This document shows, one piece after another, positions 24,873-33,327 of a stretch of DNA of 64,000 nt. How positions within the stretch are numbered: the first letter of the stretch is position 1; the number at the start of each line of letters is the position of its first letter. The position numbers and the translations under genes were made by a program. The stretch comes from Nocardioides thalensis (GTDB lineage Bacteria; Actinomycetota; Actinomycetes; Propionibacteriales; Nocardioidaceae): the NCBI RefSeq assembly GCF_013410655.1, contig NZ_JACCFP010000001.1:310001-374000 (forward strand). The letters run 5' to 3'. The notes beneath the pieces were generated by a model. The model worked only from the letters and a program-made list of their open reading frames with translations, searched no databases and was not told the DNA's origin.

Positions 24873-25207
24873 TCCGCGCCACTGTCATCGGAAGTGTGTG
24901 GTCCAGCCGGCACATCGACGGGCTTCCCCCGGGGGCGTTCCTCGAGGTGCAGCCTGAAGCCGGCACGCCCATCATCGCGTTCGACGTCCTCGGCAGCGGG
25001 ACGGGCGAGCAGGTGCTGGTCGCACAAGGGTCAGTTGCCGCCAGCTGGTTTCCCGGCGCACCGCCGCCGGTCGACGCCCTGGTCATCGGCGCCATCGACC
25101 CTGCGTCGCCGAGCACCCTGCCTGGTCAGTCCAAGAGCGCGGCCAAGAAGGCCGTCACCAAGACCCCCGCACGACGCGCGGGCACTCACCCACAGGAGAA
25201 GAAATGA
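24869..25207 (+). CDS. Microcompartment vertex protein, EutN/CcmL family (BMC-P)
   Basis: 112 residues. The first about 80 residues have the OB-fold pattern of pentameric vertex proteins: ATVIGSVWSSRHIDGLPPGAFLEV, AFDVLGSGTGEQVLVAQGSVAA, then PVDALVIGAIDP. A further about 30 residues are Lys/Ala/Thr/Arg-rich (KSAAKKAVTKTPARRA), a disordered basic tail that typical EutN/CcmL proteins of about 80-95 residues lack. Pentamers cap the icosahedral vertices. The gene overlaps the BMC-H gene by ATGA. Confidence 0.9.
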   Translation: MIRATVIGSVWSSRHIDGLPPGAFLEVQPEAGTPIIAFDVLGSGTGEQVLVAQGSVAASWFPGAPPPVDALVIGAIDPASPSTLPGQSKSAAKKAVTKTPARRAGTHPQEKK

Positions 25208-25485
25208 GCAGTACCGCCATCGGCATGATCGAGACCAAGGGATACGTCGCAGCACTCGCCGCAGCCGACGCCATGGTGAAGGCTGCCAACGTGCAGATCA
25301 TCGACCGGCAGGACGTCGGCGACGGCTTGGTGTCCGTGATCATCACAGGCGAGGTCGGGGCCGTGAAGGCCGCTACGGAGGCTGGCTCCGAAGCAGCCTC
25401 GCAGGTGGGAGAGCTGGTGAGCGTCCACGTCATTCCGCGTCCCCACGCCGAGCTCGCCAGCAAGTTCGAAGTCAACGTCCACTGA
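25204..25485 (+). CDS. Microcompartment shell hexamer protein (BMC-H)
   Basis: 93 residues, the standard length. It starts with the family signature AIGMIETKGYVAALAAADAMVKAANVQ and has the pore-side strand ITGEVGAVKAAT, ending with HVIPRPHAEL. BMC-H is usually the most abundant facet protein. A good ribosome binding site (GGAGAAGAA) precedes the ATG, which may allow extra translation of this product compared with its coupled neighbours. Confidence 0.93.
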   Translation: MSSTAIGMIETKGYVAALAAADAMVKAANVQIIDRQDVGDGLVSVIITGEVGAVKAATEAGSEAASQVGELVSVHVIPRPHAELASKFEVNVH

Positions 25486-25528
25486 GACAGCCGGGCGTCG
25501 AGTTCGGACCGAACACTGAGGAGGACCC

Positions 25529-26179
25529 ATGGCGGAGCCCAACGTCGCGCCTACGGAGCTGCGCGTGTACCTGTTGGTCGAGGATCTGAGGGAGCAGTTC
25601 GCCGCATACATGGGCACGCCCACGCGAGCGCGCGGTTATCCACCCTACGTAGGGGACCACGCCCTGATCATCGAGGTGGCGCCGGCACTCGCGATCGAGC
25701 GGGTCATCGACCTCGCGCTGCGAGCCGTGCCCTCGATCCAGCCAGGGATCCTCTTCGTGGAGCGGCAGTTCGGCGTCCTCGAGGTCCATGGCAGGGACCT
25801 TGGTGATGTGACCGCAGCAGGGGAGGCGATCCTGGCAGGCACGGGCGCCCGGGCACGGGACCAGCTGCGTCCGCGGATCCTCTACCACGACGTGATCGAC
25901 TCCATCACCGACCAGCACGCCGTGATCCTCAACCGCAACCGGCAGGGGTCGATGATCCTTCCCGGGGACTCGCTGCTGGTGTTCGAGATGACGCCCGCGC
26001 TGTTCGCTGCGGTGGCTGCCAACGAGGCCGAACGTGCAGCGCCAGGAGTGACGCTCGTCGACGTCCAGATGATCGGCGCTGCCGGCCGGCTCTACCTCGG
26101 TGGCCGTCACGACGACGTCACCACTGCGCGGGACCACATCATCAAGGTTCTCGAAGCGATCGACGGACGGGAACAGTAA
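25529..26179 (+). CDS. Microcompartment shell protein, tandem-domain (BMC-T), second copy
   Basis: 216 residues with its own GAGGAGG ribosome binding site, 43 bases after the BMC-H gene. Two BMC domains parallel those at 23758: LRVYLLVEDLREQFAAYMGT, GILFVERQFGVLEVHG, then DVIDSITDQHAVILNRNRQGS and MIGAAGRLYLGG. Compared with the first copy it has a longer N-terminus (MAEPNVAPTE) and an inserted TPTRARGYPPYVG where the first has WIKGSLPRASM. The two probably form different tile types or pores. The stop overlaps the kinase start (TAATG). Confidence 0.88.
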   Translation: MAEPNVAPTELRVYLLVEDLREQFAAYMGTPTRARGYPPYVGDHALIIEVAPALAIERVIDLALRAVPSIQPGILFVERQFGVLEVHGRDLGDVTAAGEAILAGTGARARDQLRPRILYHDVIDSITDQHAVILNRNRQGSMILPGDSLLVFEMTPALFAAVAANEAERAAPGVTLVDVQMIGAAGRLYLGGRHDDVTTARDHIIKVLEAIDGREQ

Positions 26180-27204
26180 TGGCGGCCAGATCGGGAGCTG
26201 ACGAGCCCAAAGAGCACGACGCCGCTGCAGCCGAGATGGAGGTGGCGCGCGCGATGACGGAGCTCTACGACCTCGGAGAGCGCCCGACCCTCCACGAGCT
26301 CAACCGTTCGGAGAACACCACCTACGTCGTGGGCACCAGCGGCGTCGACTCAGCGGCCGTGCTGAGGGTCCACCGCACCGGCTACCACGATGCCGTTGCC
26401 ATCGCCTCCGAGCTGGCCTGGCTCGATGCCCTCCGCGAGGAAGCCGGAGTCTCGACACCTCGCGCTCTGACCTCGCGCACCGGTGAGCGTGTCGTGACGG
26501 TCGTTGCCGGTGGTGTGGAGCGACACGGTGTGGTGTTCGAGCGACTGCCCGGACAACAGCCCCACGACACCGACCTGCGGCGCGAGGACTTCGTCAATCT
26601 GGGACAGATCACCGCCCGGCTCCACGTCCACGCTCGCGGATGGCGGCCGCCGCCGTGGTTCAAGCGGTTCGACTGGGGGTGGAGGCAGACGCTGGGCGCT
26701 GATCCGCGATGGGGCCGGTGGGAAGACGACCCCGAGCTGGGCCCCGCCGAGCTGGCGATGCTCGATCGAGGTGTCAACCTCGTCCGCAGTCGGCTCGCGG
26801 GATTCGGCGCGACTCCCGACCGGTGGGGGCTGGTGCACGCAGATCTCCGGCTCGCCAACCTTCTTGTCGACAACGAACAGATCAGTGTCATCGACTTCGA
26901 CGACTGCGGATACTCGTGGTTCCTGTACGACTTCGCGGCCGCTGTCACGTTCCTGGAGGCCGACCCACGGCTCCCGGAATGGCAGGACGCATGGCTGGCC
27001 GGCTATCGATCGGTCGCGCCGCTCGACGAGTCCCATGCCTCCCTGTTGCCCACGTTCCTCATGTTGCGGCGGCTCCTGGTCCTTGCCTGGCTCGGATCCC
27101 ACGCCCACTCGTCGGAGGCGAAGGAGCTCGCATCCGTGTATCGACCAGCCACCTACGAGCTCGCAGAGCGCTATCTCGCGTCCTCCGGCCGCTCGATCAC
27201 CTGA
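26179..27204 (+). CDS. APH-family kinase, probable 1-amino-2-propanol kinase
   Basis: 341 residues. Aminoglycoside phosphotransferase/choline kinase fold: an N-lobe with TYVVGTSGVDSAAVLRVHR, hinge GVVFERLPGQQ, catalytic loop LVHADLRLANLLV (HxDxxxxN) and metal-binding VIDFDDCGYSWFLYD. Known RMM loci encode an (S)-1-amino-2-propanol kinase of this family. The operon position supports the same job here: phosphorylating the amino alcohol before the class III lyase. There is no encapsulation helix at either end, so it may act in the cytosol. Confidence 0.85.
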   Translation: MAARSGADEPKEHDAAAAEMEVARAMTELYDLGERPTLHELNRSENTTYVVGTSGVDSAAVLRVHRTGYHDAVAIASELAWLDALREEAGVSTPRALTSRTGERVVTVVAGGVERHGVVFERLPGQQPHDTDLRREDFVNLGQITARLHVHARGWRPPPWFKRFDWGWRQTLGADPRWGRWEDDPELGPAELAMLDRGVNLVRSRLAGFGATPDRWGLVHADLRLANLLVDNEQISVIDFDDCGYSWFLYDFAAAVTFLEADPRLPEWQDAWLAGYRSVAPLDESHASLLPTFLMLRRLLVLAWLGSHAHSSEAKELASVYRPATYELAERYLASSGRSIT

Positions 27205-27240
27205 TCGCCACGGCGGTCGCCACCCTCGAGGAGATCCACA

Positions 27241-28032
27241 TTGTTCACCCCAATCACCGGAGCGTCGGTCGTCGTCACGGGGGCGAGTCGCGGCATCGGT
27301 CTCGGCATCGCACAGGTTTTCGCCGACGCCGGTGCCGACGTCATGCTGGTCGGTCGCAACGAGTCGGCGCTGGAGAGAGCCGCCGCTTCTCTCGAAGACT
27401 CAGCTGGAGCCGTCTCCGTCCTCGTCGCGGACGTCGCGGACCGGGAGGAGTGCGACCGAATCGCGTCCGCGGTCCAGCAACGGCACGGCGGACTCGACGT
27501 CCTGTGCGCCAACGCCGGGATCTTCCCGGAGGCCAGTCTTCGCGACATGACGGTGGAGGACCTGGACGCTGTCCTGAACACCAACGTGAAGGGCACCTTC
27601 TTCGTTGTTCAGGCGTGCCTCGACGCTCTGACAGCATCTGCCCTCGGCCGCGTCGTGGTCACCTCCTCGATCACCGGTCCCCTGACCGGATACCCGGGTT
27701 GGTCGCACTACGGGGCAAGCAAGGCGGCGCAACTGGGCTTCATTCGCTCGGCCGCGCTCGAGCTCGCGCCCGCCGGCATCACGATCAACGCCGTCATGCC
27801 GGGCAACGTACTCACCGAGGGCGTTGCCGAACTCGGCGAGGAGTACGTCGACGCCATGGCGGCGGCGATTCCCCAAGGCAAGATGGGCACCGTGGCGGAC
27901 ATCGGACACGCCGCGTTGTTCCTCGCCAGCAGGGAGGCCGGATTCATCACCGGTCAGACACTGGTGATCGACGGTGGCCAGACGCTTCCCGAGTCGTTCG
28001 AGGCCATCCTGACGTCCGGTCCGGTGTCCTAA
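27241..28032 (+). CDS. SDR-family dehydrogenase, probable aminoacetone reductase/amino-2-propanol dehydrogenase
   Basis: 263 residues. The start is TTG 27241, chosen because GAGGAG lies 7 bases upstream and the nucleotide-binding segment [15 protein letters not shown] follows 11 residues later. Other motifs are LCANAG, the catalytic Ser region [16 protein letters not shown] and [15 protein letters not shown]. It is the last gene of the microcompartment operon. In the described aminoacetone pathway an SDR interconverts aminoacetone and 1-amino-2-propanol. The assignment to this reaction is by context. Confidence 0.82.
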   Translation: MFTPITGASVVVTGASRGIGLGIAQVFADAGADVMLVGRNESALERAAASLEDSAGAVSVLVADVADREECDRIASAVQQRHGGLDVLCANAGIFPEASLRDMTVEDLDAVLNTNVKGTFFVVQACLDALTASALGRVVVTSSITGPLTGYPGWSHYGASKAAQLGFIRSAALELAPAGITINAVMPGNVLTEGVAELGEEYVDAMAAAIPQGKMGTVADIGHAALFLASREAGFITGQTLVIDGGQTLPESFEAILTSGPVS

Positions 28033-28114
28033 CGGCCAGGCATTGTCGCCGGACTGACCTTGCGGCCTTGGACGGGAACGCACCGACCGCTTGCGGGAGG
28101 AGGAAACCCGATCG

Positions 28115-28526
28115 TCACGCGGTAGCCTGCGCCACCGACCAGCTGTCCTCGTACAGGTGGTATCGGACGATGCGGCTGTCCCGAACGGTGATCCAAACCA
28201 CCATCGGGGACTCGATCCAGCGTCCGGTCGCGCACCTTGCTCCTGATCGAACCTCGCAGGACGACATCATCACCGTCCTCGACTCGCTGCTCGATGTGGA
28301 TGAAGTCAGGTTCCAGGTACTCATCGAGAGCACCGAAGAAGGCCTCGATGCCCGACCGGTCTCGCACGTCAGGAATCCACGGGACGTGGGGCGCGTGCGG
28401 GGCAAGGAAGTCGACAGAGTTCTCGTCGAAACACGCAGCCGCCCCCGACCTGTCCCCCTCCGACAAGCGGGCCAGGAGTCGATCCACCACGACCGATGCG
28501 GAATCGTTCACGACGGCGGAACTCAT
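28115..28526 (-). pseudogene. SnoaL-like (NTF2 fold) protein with a frameshift
   Basis: From ATG 28526 the frame encodes a typical SnoaL start (LLARLSEGDRSGAAACFDEN, then FFGALDEYLEPDFIHIEQRVEDGDDVVLRG) to about residue 95. The conserved C-terminal strand block is then in another frame: GRWIESPMVVWITVRDSRIV and RYHLYEDSWSVAQATA, ending at a stop at 28115-28117. Joining the two frames near 28255 restores a normal domain of about 135 residues. The unshifted frame continues as unrelated Arg/Pro-rich sequence to 28029 and overlaps the SDR gene. It is a broken gene or a sequencing error. Confidence 0.65.
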
Positions 28527-28718
28527 CGGAGCAGGCCCCTATTCCGTGGCGAATTCAATGCTGACCAGGCGCGCTCGACCGCCTTCTCGGTCCAGTCCTC
28601 TCCGAGTTCAGGCGACCGCACCGGCTCGAAGAGCCATCGCTGCCCTCTTGGGTCTCAGCAGGAGGCGGGCCGTTTCGTATCGCCCGGCCGGCCCGGAAAG
28701 GCCGCTCTGCGTGCGGGG

Positions 28719-29744
28719 CTAACGCGAGGAGTCCCTGACGATGAGCGTTGGCTGCATGGTTTCGTCCCGTGGTGGAGCGCCCGTCATCATGGCCGAGAGA
28801 GACAGCAGCGCGGCCCGGCCGAGCTCGAACGTCGGGTGGGCGACGGACGAGAGCGCCACCTCCAGCTCCGCTGCGACGGGTGTGTCGTTGTAGCCCACGA
28901 CGGCCAGATCCTTGCCGATGACTCGTCCGTGGGCCCGCGCGACACTCGATGCGCCGATGGCCGCGTAGTCATCAACCGCGAAGACGGCGTCGACGTCCGG
29001 GTCGTTCTGCAGGATCGTCTGCATTGCGTCTCGTCCGCTCGCGATGTCGAAACCAGAGTCGACGACGCGCTCGTCCGGGAGGTCCAGGCCCGTTGCGCGG
29101 ACGGAGGCAACGAACCCCGACACTCGGTCGACTGCAGTGCTGGCGTAGGGAGGGCCGCCGATGACAGCGAGTCTGCTTCGGCCCGAGGCGACAAGGTGCT
29201 CGGCGACCAGGCGCCCCCCGAGCACGTCGTCGCCCGTGACGGCCGAGTTGTCCGGCAGGCGCCGGTTGGCGAGGACGAAGGGTGTGTCGCCCCGCAGCAG
29301 TGACGTGGGGAGGGGGGTGTCGAGGCGGGCGTCGGCGACGATGAGGCCGTCGACCCGACGTCCCAACGCCGTCGCCACCCTCTCGGTTTGGTCCTCGGGA
29401 TCGTCGTGGCTGCTCATCGCGAACACCGCGAGGCCGGCTTTCCGTGCCTCGGACTCGATGCCCTCCACCAGGAGGGCGAGGACGCCGTCGGACAGTCGGG
29501 GAACGATCACGGCAACGAGACCGCTGCGCTGGGTTCGTAGCCCCGTGGCATGCGGGTCCGGCCGGTAGCCCACCAGGGCGGCGTGGGCGCGGATCCTGTC
29601 GGCCGTCTCCGGCGACGCTGCCCGCAGCGCCTCGTCCCTGCTGCCGTTCAGAACTCGCGAGACCGTCGACACGTCCACGCCGAGGGACGCGGCCATTGAC
29701 TTGAGCGTCGGTCGTGAGCGACGCCCCGGCGCTACGTCGCCCAT
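28719..29744 (-). CDS. LacI-family transcriptional regulator
   Basis: 341 residues from ATG 29744. The longer in-frame start at 30017 runs antisense through the nitrilase gene. Helix-turn-helix at about residues 14-40 (LKSMAASLGVDVSTVSRVLNGS) with the LacI hinge YRPDPHATGLRT, then a periplasmic-binding-type sensor domain (LVAVIVPRLSDGVLALLVEGIE, AVFAVDDYAAIGASSVARAHG, VVGYNDTPVAAEL). It diverges from the nitrilase operon and almost certainly represses it through the two palindromes between them. The effector is unknown, probably a nitrile, an amide or its product. The 192 bases before it (28527-28718) show nothing notable. Confidence 0.9.
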   Translation of the reverse strand: MGDVAPGRRSRPTLKSMAASLGVDVSTVSRVLNGSRDEALRAASPETADRIRAHAALVGYRPDPHATGLRTQRSGLVAVIVPRLSDGVLALLVEGIESEARKAGLAVFAMSSHDDPEDQTERVATALGRRVDGLIVADARLDTPLPTSLLRGDTPFVLANRRLPDNSAVTGDDVLGGRLVAEHLVASGRSRLAVIGGPPYASTAVDRVSGFVASVRATGLDLPDERVVDSGFDIASGRDAMQTILQNDPDVDAVFAVDDYAAIGASSVARAHGRVIGKDLAVVGYNDTPVAAELEVALSSVAHPTFELGRAALLSLSAMMTGAPPRDETMQPTLIVRDSSR

Positions 29745-29765
29745 GTCCGGGATCGCAGGTGGATC

Positions 29766-29823
29766 TTGACAGCGAGGCGCACGTCGCTGAGGATACACCC
29801 AATCGTTGGGGCCAAACGTTTGG
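29766..29823. promoter_or_regulatory. Nitrilase promoter with two LacI-type palindromes
   Basis: Two palindromes with a central CG lie side by side: CCCAATCGTTGGG (29798-29810) and CCAAACGTTTGG (29812-29823, perfect). Upstream is TTGACA (29766-29771) with a possible GGATAC box at 29791-29796 (spacing 19, long). The operators lie just downstream of the promoter and 25 bases before the nitrilase ATG, a repressing position. Confidence 0.6.
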
Positions 29824-29847
29824 GTTGGCCGGAGAGATGAGGATCCC

Positions 29848-30741
29848 ATGAGCACTTCGCAGACAGCGGTGGGGCCAGCGCGCGTGGCTGTCGTCCAGAT
29901 GGACGCGCAGGTCGGCGTAGCGAATCGGAAGGAGAACGAGTCGCGCGTCCTGCGCAAGATCGAGGAGGCTGCCGAGCAGGGTGCCGATGTCGTGGTGCTA
30001 CCGGAGCTGGTCACCACGGGCTACTCGTTCGGCACCCGCGCAGCGGCCTTCGCGCACGCCGAACCGGTGCCGGACGGGCCGACCGTGCATGCCTGGAGCG
30101 AGCTCGCCGCGAGCCTGGGTCTGCACATCGTCGGTGGCCTCGCCGAGAGGGACGGCGCGCGTCTGTTCGATACGGCGGTGCTGGTGGGACCGGATGGCTA
30201 CATCGGGCGCTACCGGAAGACCCATCTTTGGAACGCCGAGAAGCTGTGGTTCACCCCGGGGGACCTCGGCTACCCCGTCTTCGACACAGTTCTGGGACGG
30301 ATCGGACTGTTGATCTGCTGGGACATCTGGTTCCCGGAGGTGCCTCGGCTGCTGGCCGCCCAGGGTGCCGACCTGATCTGCAGCATCAACAACTGGGTCT
30401 GGACGCCCCCGCCGCTGTTCGACGGGGCCGGCCGGTGCATGGCCAGCTACCTCACCATGACCGCCGCCCACGTCAACAACGTCTTCATCGCTGCTTCCGA
30501 CCGGATCGGCTCCGAAGGTGACGCCAAGTTCCTCGGGTGCTCGCTGATCGCCGGCACCAACGGCTGGCCGGTCGGTGAAGTCGCGGACGCGACGAGCGAG
30601 ACCATGATCGTCGCCGACCTCGACCTGATGGAGTCGCGTTCGGCGCCCATCTGGAACAACCTCAACGACCTGGTTCGCGATCGCCGAACCGACCTGTACG
30701 ACGGCATGCTCGGATACGACGCGAAGCCGTGGCCGCGATGA
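29848..30741 (+). CDS. Carbon-nitrogen hydrolase (nitrilase superfamily)
   Basis: 297 residues from ATG 29848. The in-frame start at 29806 would lie inside the operators. The Glu-Lys-Cys triad is complete: Glu in VVLPELVTTGYS, Lys in GRYRKTHLWNAEKLW and Cys in IGLLICWDIWFPEVPR. It hydrolyses a nitrile, amide or carbamoyl group in the cytosol. The length suits an aliphatic amidase or carbamoylputrescine-type enzyme better than a long aromatic nitrilase. It overlaps the next gene by ATGA and leads a four-gene operon with a membrane protein, an amidase and an alpha/beta hydrolase. Confidence 0.88.
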   Translation: MSTSQTAVGPARVAVVQMDAQVGVANRKENESRVLRKIEEAAEQGADVVVLPELVTTGYSFGTRAAAFAHAEPVPDGPTVHAWSELAASLGLHIVGGLAERDGARLFDTAVLVGPDGYIGRYRKTHLWNAEKLWFTPGDLGYPVFDTVLGRIGLLICWDIWFPEVPRLLAAQGADLICSINNWVWTPPPLFDGAGRCMASYLTMTAAHVNNVFIAASDRIGSEGDAKFLGCSLIAGTNGWPVGEVADATSETMIVADLDLMESRSAPIWNNLNDLVRDRRTDLYDGMLGYDAKPWPR

Positions 30742-31964
30742 GTGGCCTCCGTCAACTGACCGCGAGCTCGCCGAGGAGACGATCGGCAACAGGACGGTGG
30801 CCTGGCAGAACGCCAGATCCCGCGGGAGAAGGGTGGGGTACCGCAGCGGCACTCATTGGGGCTCTCGCCGGCGTGATCGCCGGGGGCGTGCTTGTCGCTG
30901 GCCGGATCACGCCGGACCCCGACCTGCTGCCTGTCGCCCGCGACAGCATCAGTCGGTTCGCGGCCTGGGTCCTGGCCGCGACGACCGACGCGCAGTTTCA
31001 CTTGTCGGCGCTCGGAGGTGGCCTCATGGTGGCCGGCGCTCTGGTGGCCCATGAGCTCGGCCGGCGGAATCGGCGGGTGGCCGGGTTCCCGATCGCCTGC
31101 GGCACGGGCCGGCTGCCCACGGTGCTGCTCGCCTCGACGGCGAGCTTGGCCCTCGGGTCCGCGCTGTGGGGCTGGACCGCGGACGCCACTGGGGCCTGGC
31201 AACCGTTGTTCGTCTCCTTCGTCTCTGTGCCGGCCGCTGTGGTCCTGACGTACGGAGTGCGGCCGCGCGCGGTCGTCACGGGCGTGCTGGCCGGTGTTGT
31301 GCTCACCACGCCGATAGCGCTCCTCGTGCACTCCGTGCTGTGCATTCCTCTCGGCCTCCCCGGCGTCGTGTCTGCGACCACCGGAATGTGGGCGAGTGCC
31401 ATCATCACCTTCCTCGTCTCGGACAGGACCGGTTGGTTGCAGCGCGACCTGGGCAACCGGGTGCCCGGTCCAGACGCAGCTTCCATGGGGGCGGTGCAGT
31501 GGAGCGTGCGACGGACCCTTGCCGATTTCACGGAGCCGCAGTTCTACGGCAACGAGTGGGCGGGTGCGGGGATGATCCTCGGCCTTCTCGTTGCTGCGGC
31601 TGTCGACCCGGCTCTTGCCGTGTACGGGTCCGGCCTCTGGGCTCACGTGCTGCTCAGCCAGATCGCGACCGCGCTCCTGGCGACCACGATGTGGCGCTCG
31701 TCGTGGCGAGAGCACGGCTGGTATCCGACCTTCACTCCTCTGGTCTCGTTCGTCCCGGCGCTCGTCCTCGCCGAAGGCGGCTCAGTCCTTGCTGATGGCG
31801 TGGCAGTGGTCGTCGGGGCCACGGTCGTGCCCCCGCTGGCCTTCGCTCTGGGACGGCGCATGCCCGACGGCGTTCACCCGTTCGCCGGCTACGTGATGGC
31901 GATGACCATCTCGTGCGCGGCCCTCGTGCCTGTGCTGACTGCGCTGCCGATGGAGCGGGTGTGA
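30738..31964 (+). CDS. Multi-pass membrane protein, candidate transporter
   Basis: 408 residues from ATG 30738, overlapping the nitrilase stop. About 10-11 membrane segments are visible, starting with TAAALIGALAGVIAGGVLVAG and ending with YVMAMTISCAALVPVLTALP. A soluble loop in the middle contains DFTEPQFYGNEWAG, an unusual conserved-looking stretch. No transporter family is recognised. Being sandwiched between a nitrilase and an amidase with overlapping frames on both sides, it probably imports the amide/nitrile substrate or exports a product. Confidence 0.65.
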   Translation: MSGLRQLTASSPRRRSATGRWPGRTPDPAGEGWGTAAALIGALAGVIAGGVLVAGRITPDPDLLPVARDSISRFAAWVLAATTDAQFHLSALGGGLMVAGALVAHELGRRNRRVAGFPIACGTGRLPTVLLASTASLALGSALWGWTADATGAWQPLFVSFVSVPAAVVLTYGVRPRAVVTGVLAGVVLTTPIALLVHSVLCIPLGLPGVVSATTGMWASAIITFLVSDRTGWLQRDLGNRVPGPDAASMGAVQWSVRRTLADFTEPQFYGNEWAGAGMILGLLVAAAVDPALAVYGSGLWAHVLLSQIATALLATTMWRSSWREHGWYPTFTPLVSFVPALVLAEGGSVLADGVAVVVGATVVPPLAFALGRRMPDGVHPFAGYVMAMTISCAALVPVLTALPMERV

Positions 31965-33322
31965 CCGGTCGCGAAGGCGCGACCCCGCATGCGATCGGGG
32001 ACGGGCTCCATGCTGATGTCGCGACCACTCTCGCGAGGTACCGGCGCGGGGAGAACACGGTGCGGAGCGTGATCGAAGACGCGCTGAGTCGGGCAGAGAT
32101 GGCGACTGCCGACTTCAACGCCTTCGCTCACCTCGACGTCGACGGTGCGCTCAGTGCAGCTGACGCCCTCGATCGAGCGAAGGGGCGCCTGGTCGGGCCG
32201 CTGCATGGGATCCCCGTCGCGGTCAAGGACGTGATCGACGTTGCCGGTCTACCCGTCACCGGCGGGAGCCGGCATCTCGCCGATCGTCGACCCCGGACTG
32301 ACGCGACGAGTGTCGCGGCCCTGCGTCGCGCGGGCGCGGTCATCGTGGGAATCACTGTCACGCACGAGATGGCCTACGGACCCACCGGTGACCGCTCCGC
32401 ACACGGCGCCGTGCTGAACCCATGCGACCCCGCTCGCATCGCGGGAGGATCGAGTGCAGGCAGCGCGGTCGCGGTGGCCACCAGTGCCGTTCCGCTGTCG
32501 CTTGGGACGGACACCGGGGGGTCTGTCCGTATCCCCGGTGCACTCTCCGGCGTGCTCGGACTGAAGCCGACGTACGGAGCGATCTCGAATGCTGGTACGG
32601 TCCCGCTCTCCCCGTCGCTCGACCATGTCGGCCTGCACGCGTCGACCGTGGGTGACCTCCGAGTCGGGCTGGCGGTGCTCACCGGGCGTCCCGCCCCTGC
32701 GCACGTCGGGCCGCTGCGTGCAGCGTGGCTGGATTTCGGCGTCGATCCGATAGATCCGGAGTTGGCCGAGCGGGTTCGACGGCTTGCGCGCGCTGCGTTC
32801 GGCATCCTGGGCCCCGCGAGGATGGACCCCGAGCTCGCGGCGAGGATTCGGGAAGACTTCTCTGCAGTCCAGGGGGCCGAGGCACACGCCCAGCACGCCC
32901 ACCGGATCGCCACCCGGCCAGACCTCTTCGACCCGGAAGTCCTCGAGCGCCTCGAGGCGGCTGCGAAGGTCCCAGCCTGGAAGTACACGCGCGCGCTGGA
33001 CCGGCGCGACGAGCTGCGCCGCGCCGTCTTGCGCCAGTTCGGGACGGCGGACGTGCTCGTGACGCCGACGACCCCGATCTCGGCTCCCTTGCTCGACCAG
33101 CGCGAGATCGACATGGGAGGTACGCGTGCCGCCGTGCGCGACGTCCTCCTGTCCTTGACGCACCAGTGGAACCTGCTGGGCTTCCCTGCCCTGTCCGTCC
33201 CCATCAGTACTCCGCGCCTGCCTGCCGGCCTTCAGCTCATCGCGCCGCCAGGAGGAGAAGAGCGGCTTCTCGCTGCGGCCGACCGAATCCTCTCCACGCA
33301 GTACCGACAAAAACGAAAGTGA
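31961..33322 (+). CDS. Amidase (amidase-signature family)
   Basis: 453 residues from GTG 31961, overlapping the membrane gene's stop. The Ser-cisSer-Lys triad region is intact: Lys in HGIPVAVKDVIDVAG, then IAGGSSAGSAVAVATSAVPL, SLGTDTGGSVRIPGALSGVLGLKPTYG. It hydrolyses an amide bond in the cytosol and probably works in series with the nitrilase. It is the third gene of the LacI-controlled operon. The substrate is unknown. Confidence 0.9.
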   Translation: MTGREGATPHAIGDGLHADVATTLARYRRGENTVRSVIEDALSRAEMATADFNAFAHLDVDGALSAADALDRAKGRLVGPLHGIPVAVKDVIDVAGLPVTGGSRHLADRRPRTDATSVAALRRAGAVIVGITVTHEMAYGPTGDRSAHGAVLNPCDPARIAGGSSAGSAVAVATSAVPLSLGTDTGGSVRIPGALSGVLGLKPTYGAISNAGTVPLSPSLDHVGLHASTVGDLRVGLAVLTGRPAPAHVGPLRAAWLDFGVDPIDPELAERVRRLARAAFGILGPARMDPELAARIREDFSAVQGAEAHAQHAHRIATRPDLFDPEVLERLEAAAKVPAWKYTRALDRRDELRRAVLRQFGTADVLVTPTTPISAPLLDQREIDMGGTRAAVRDVLLSLTHQWNLLGFPALSVPISTPRLPAGLQLIAPPGGEERLLAAADRILSTQYRQKRK

Positions 33323-33327
33323 GAACG

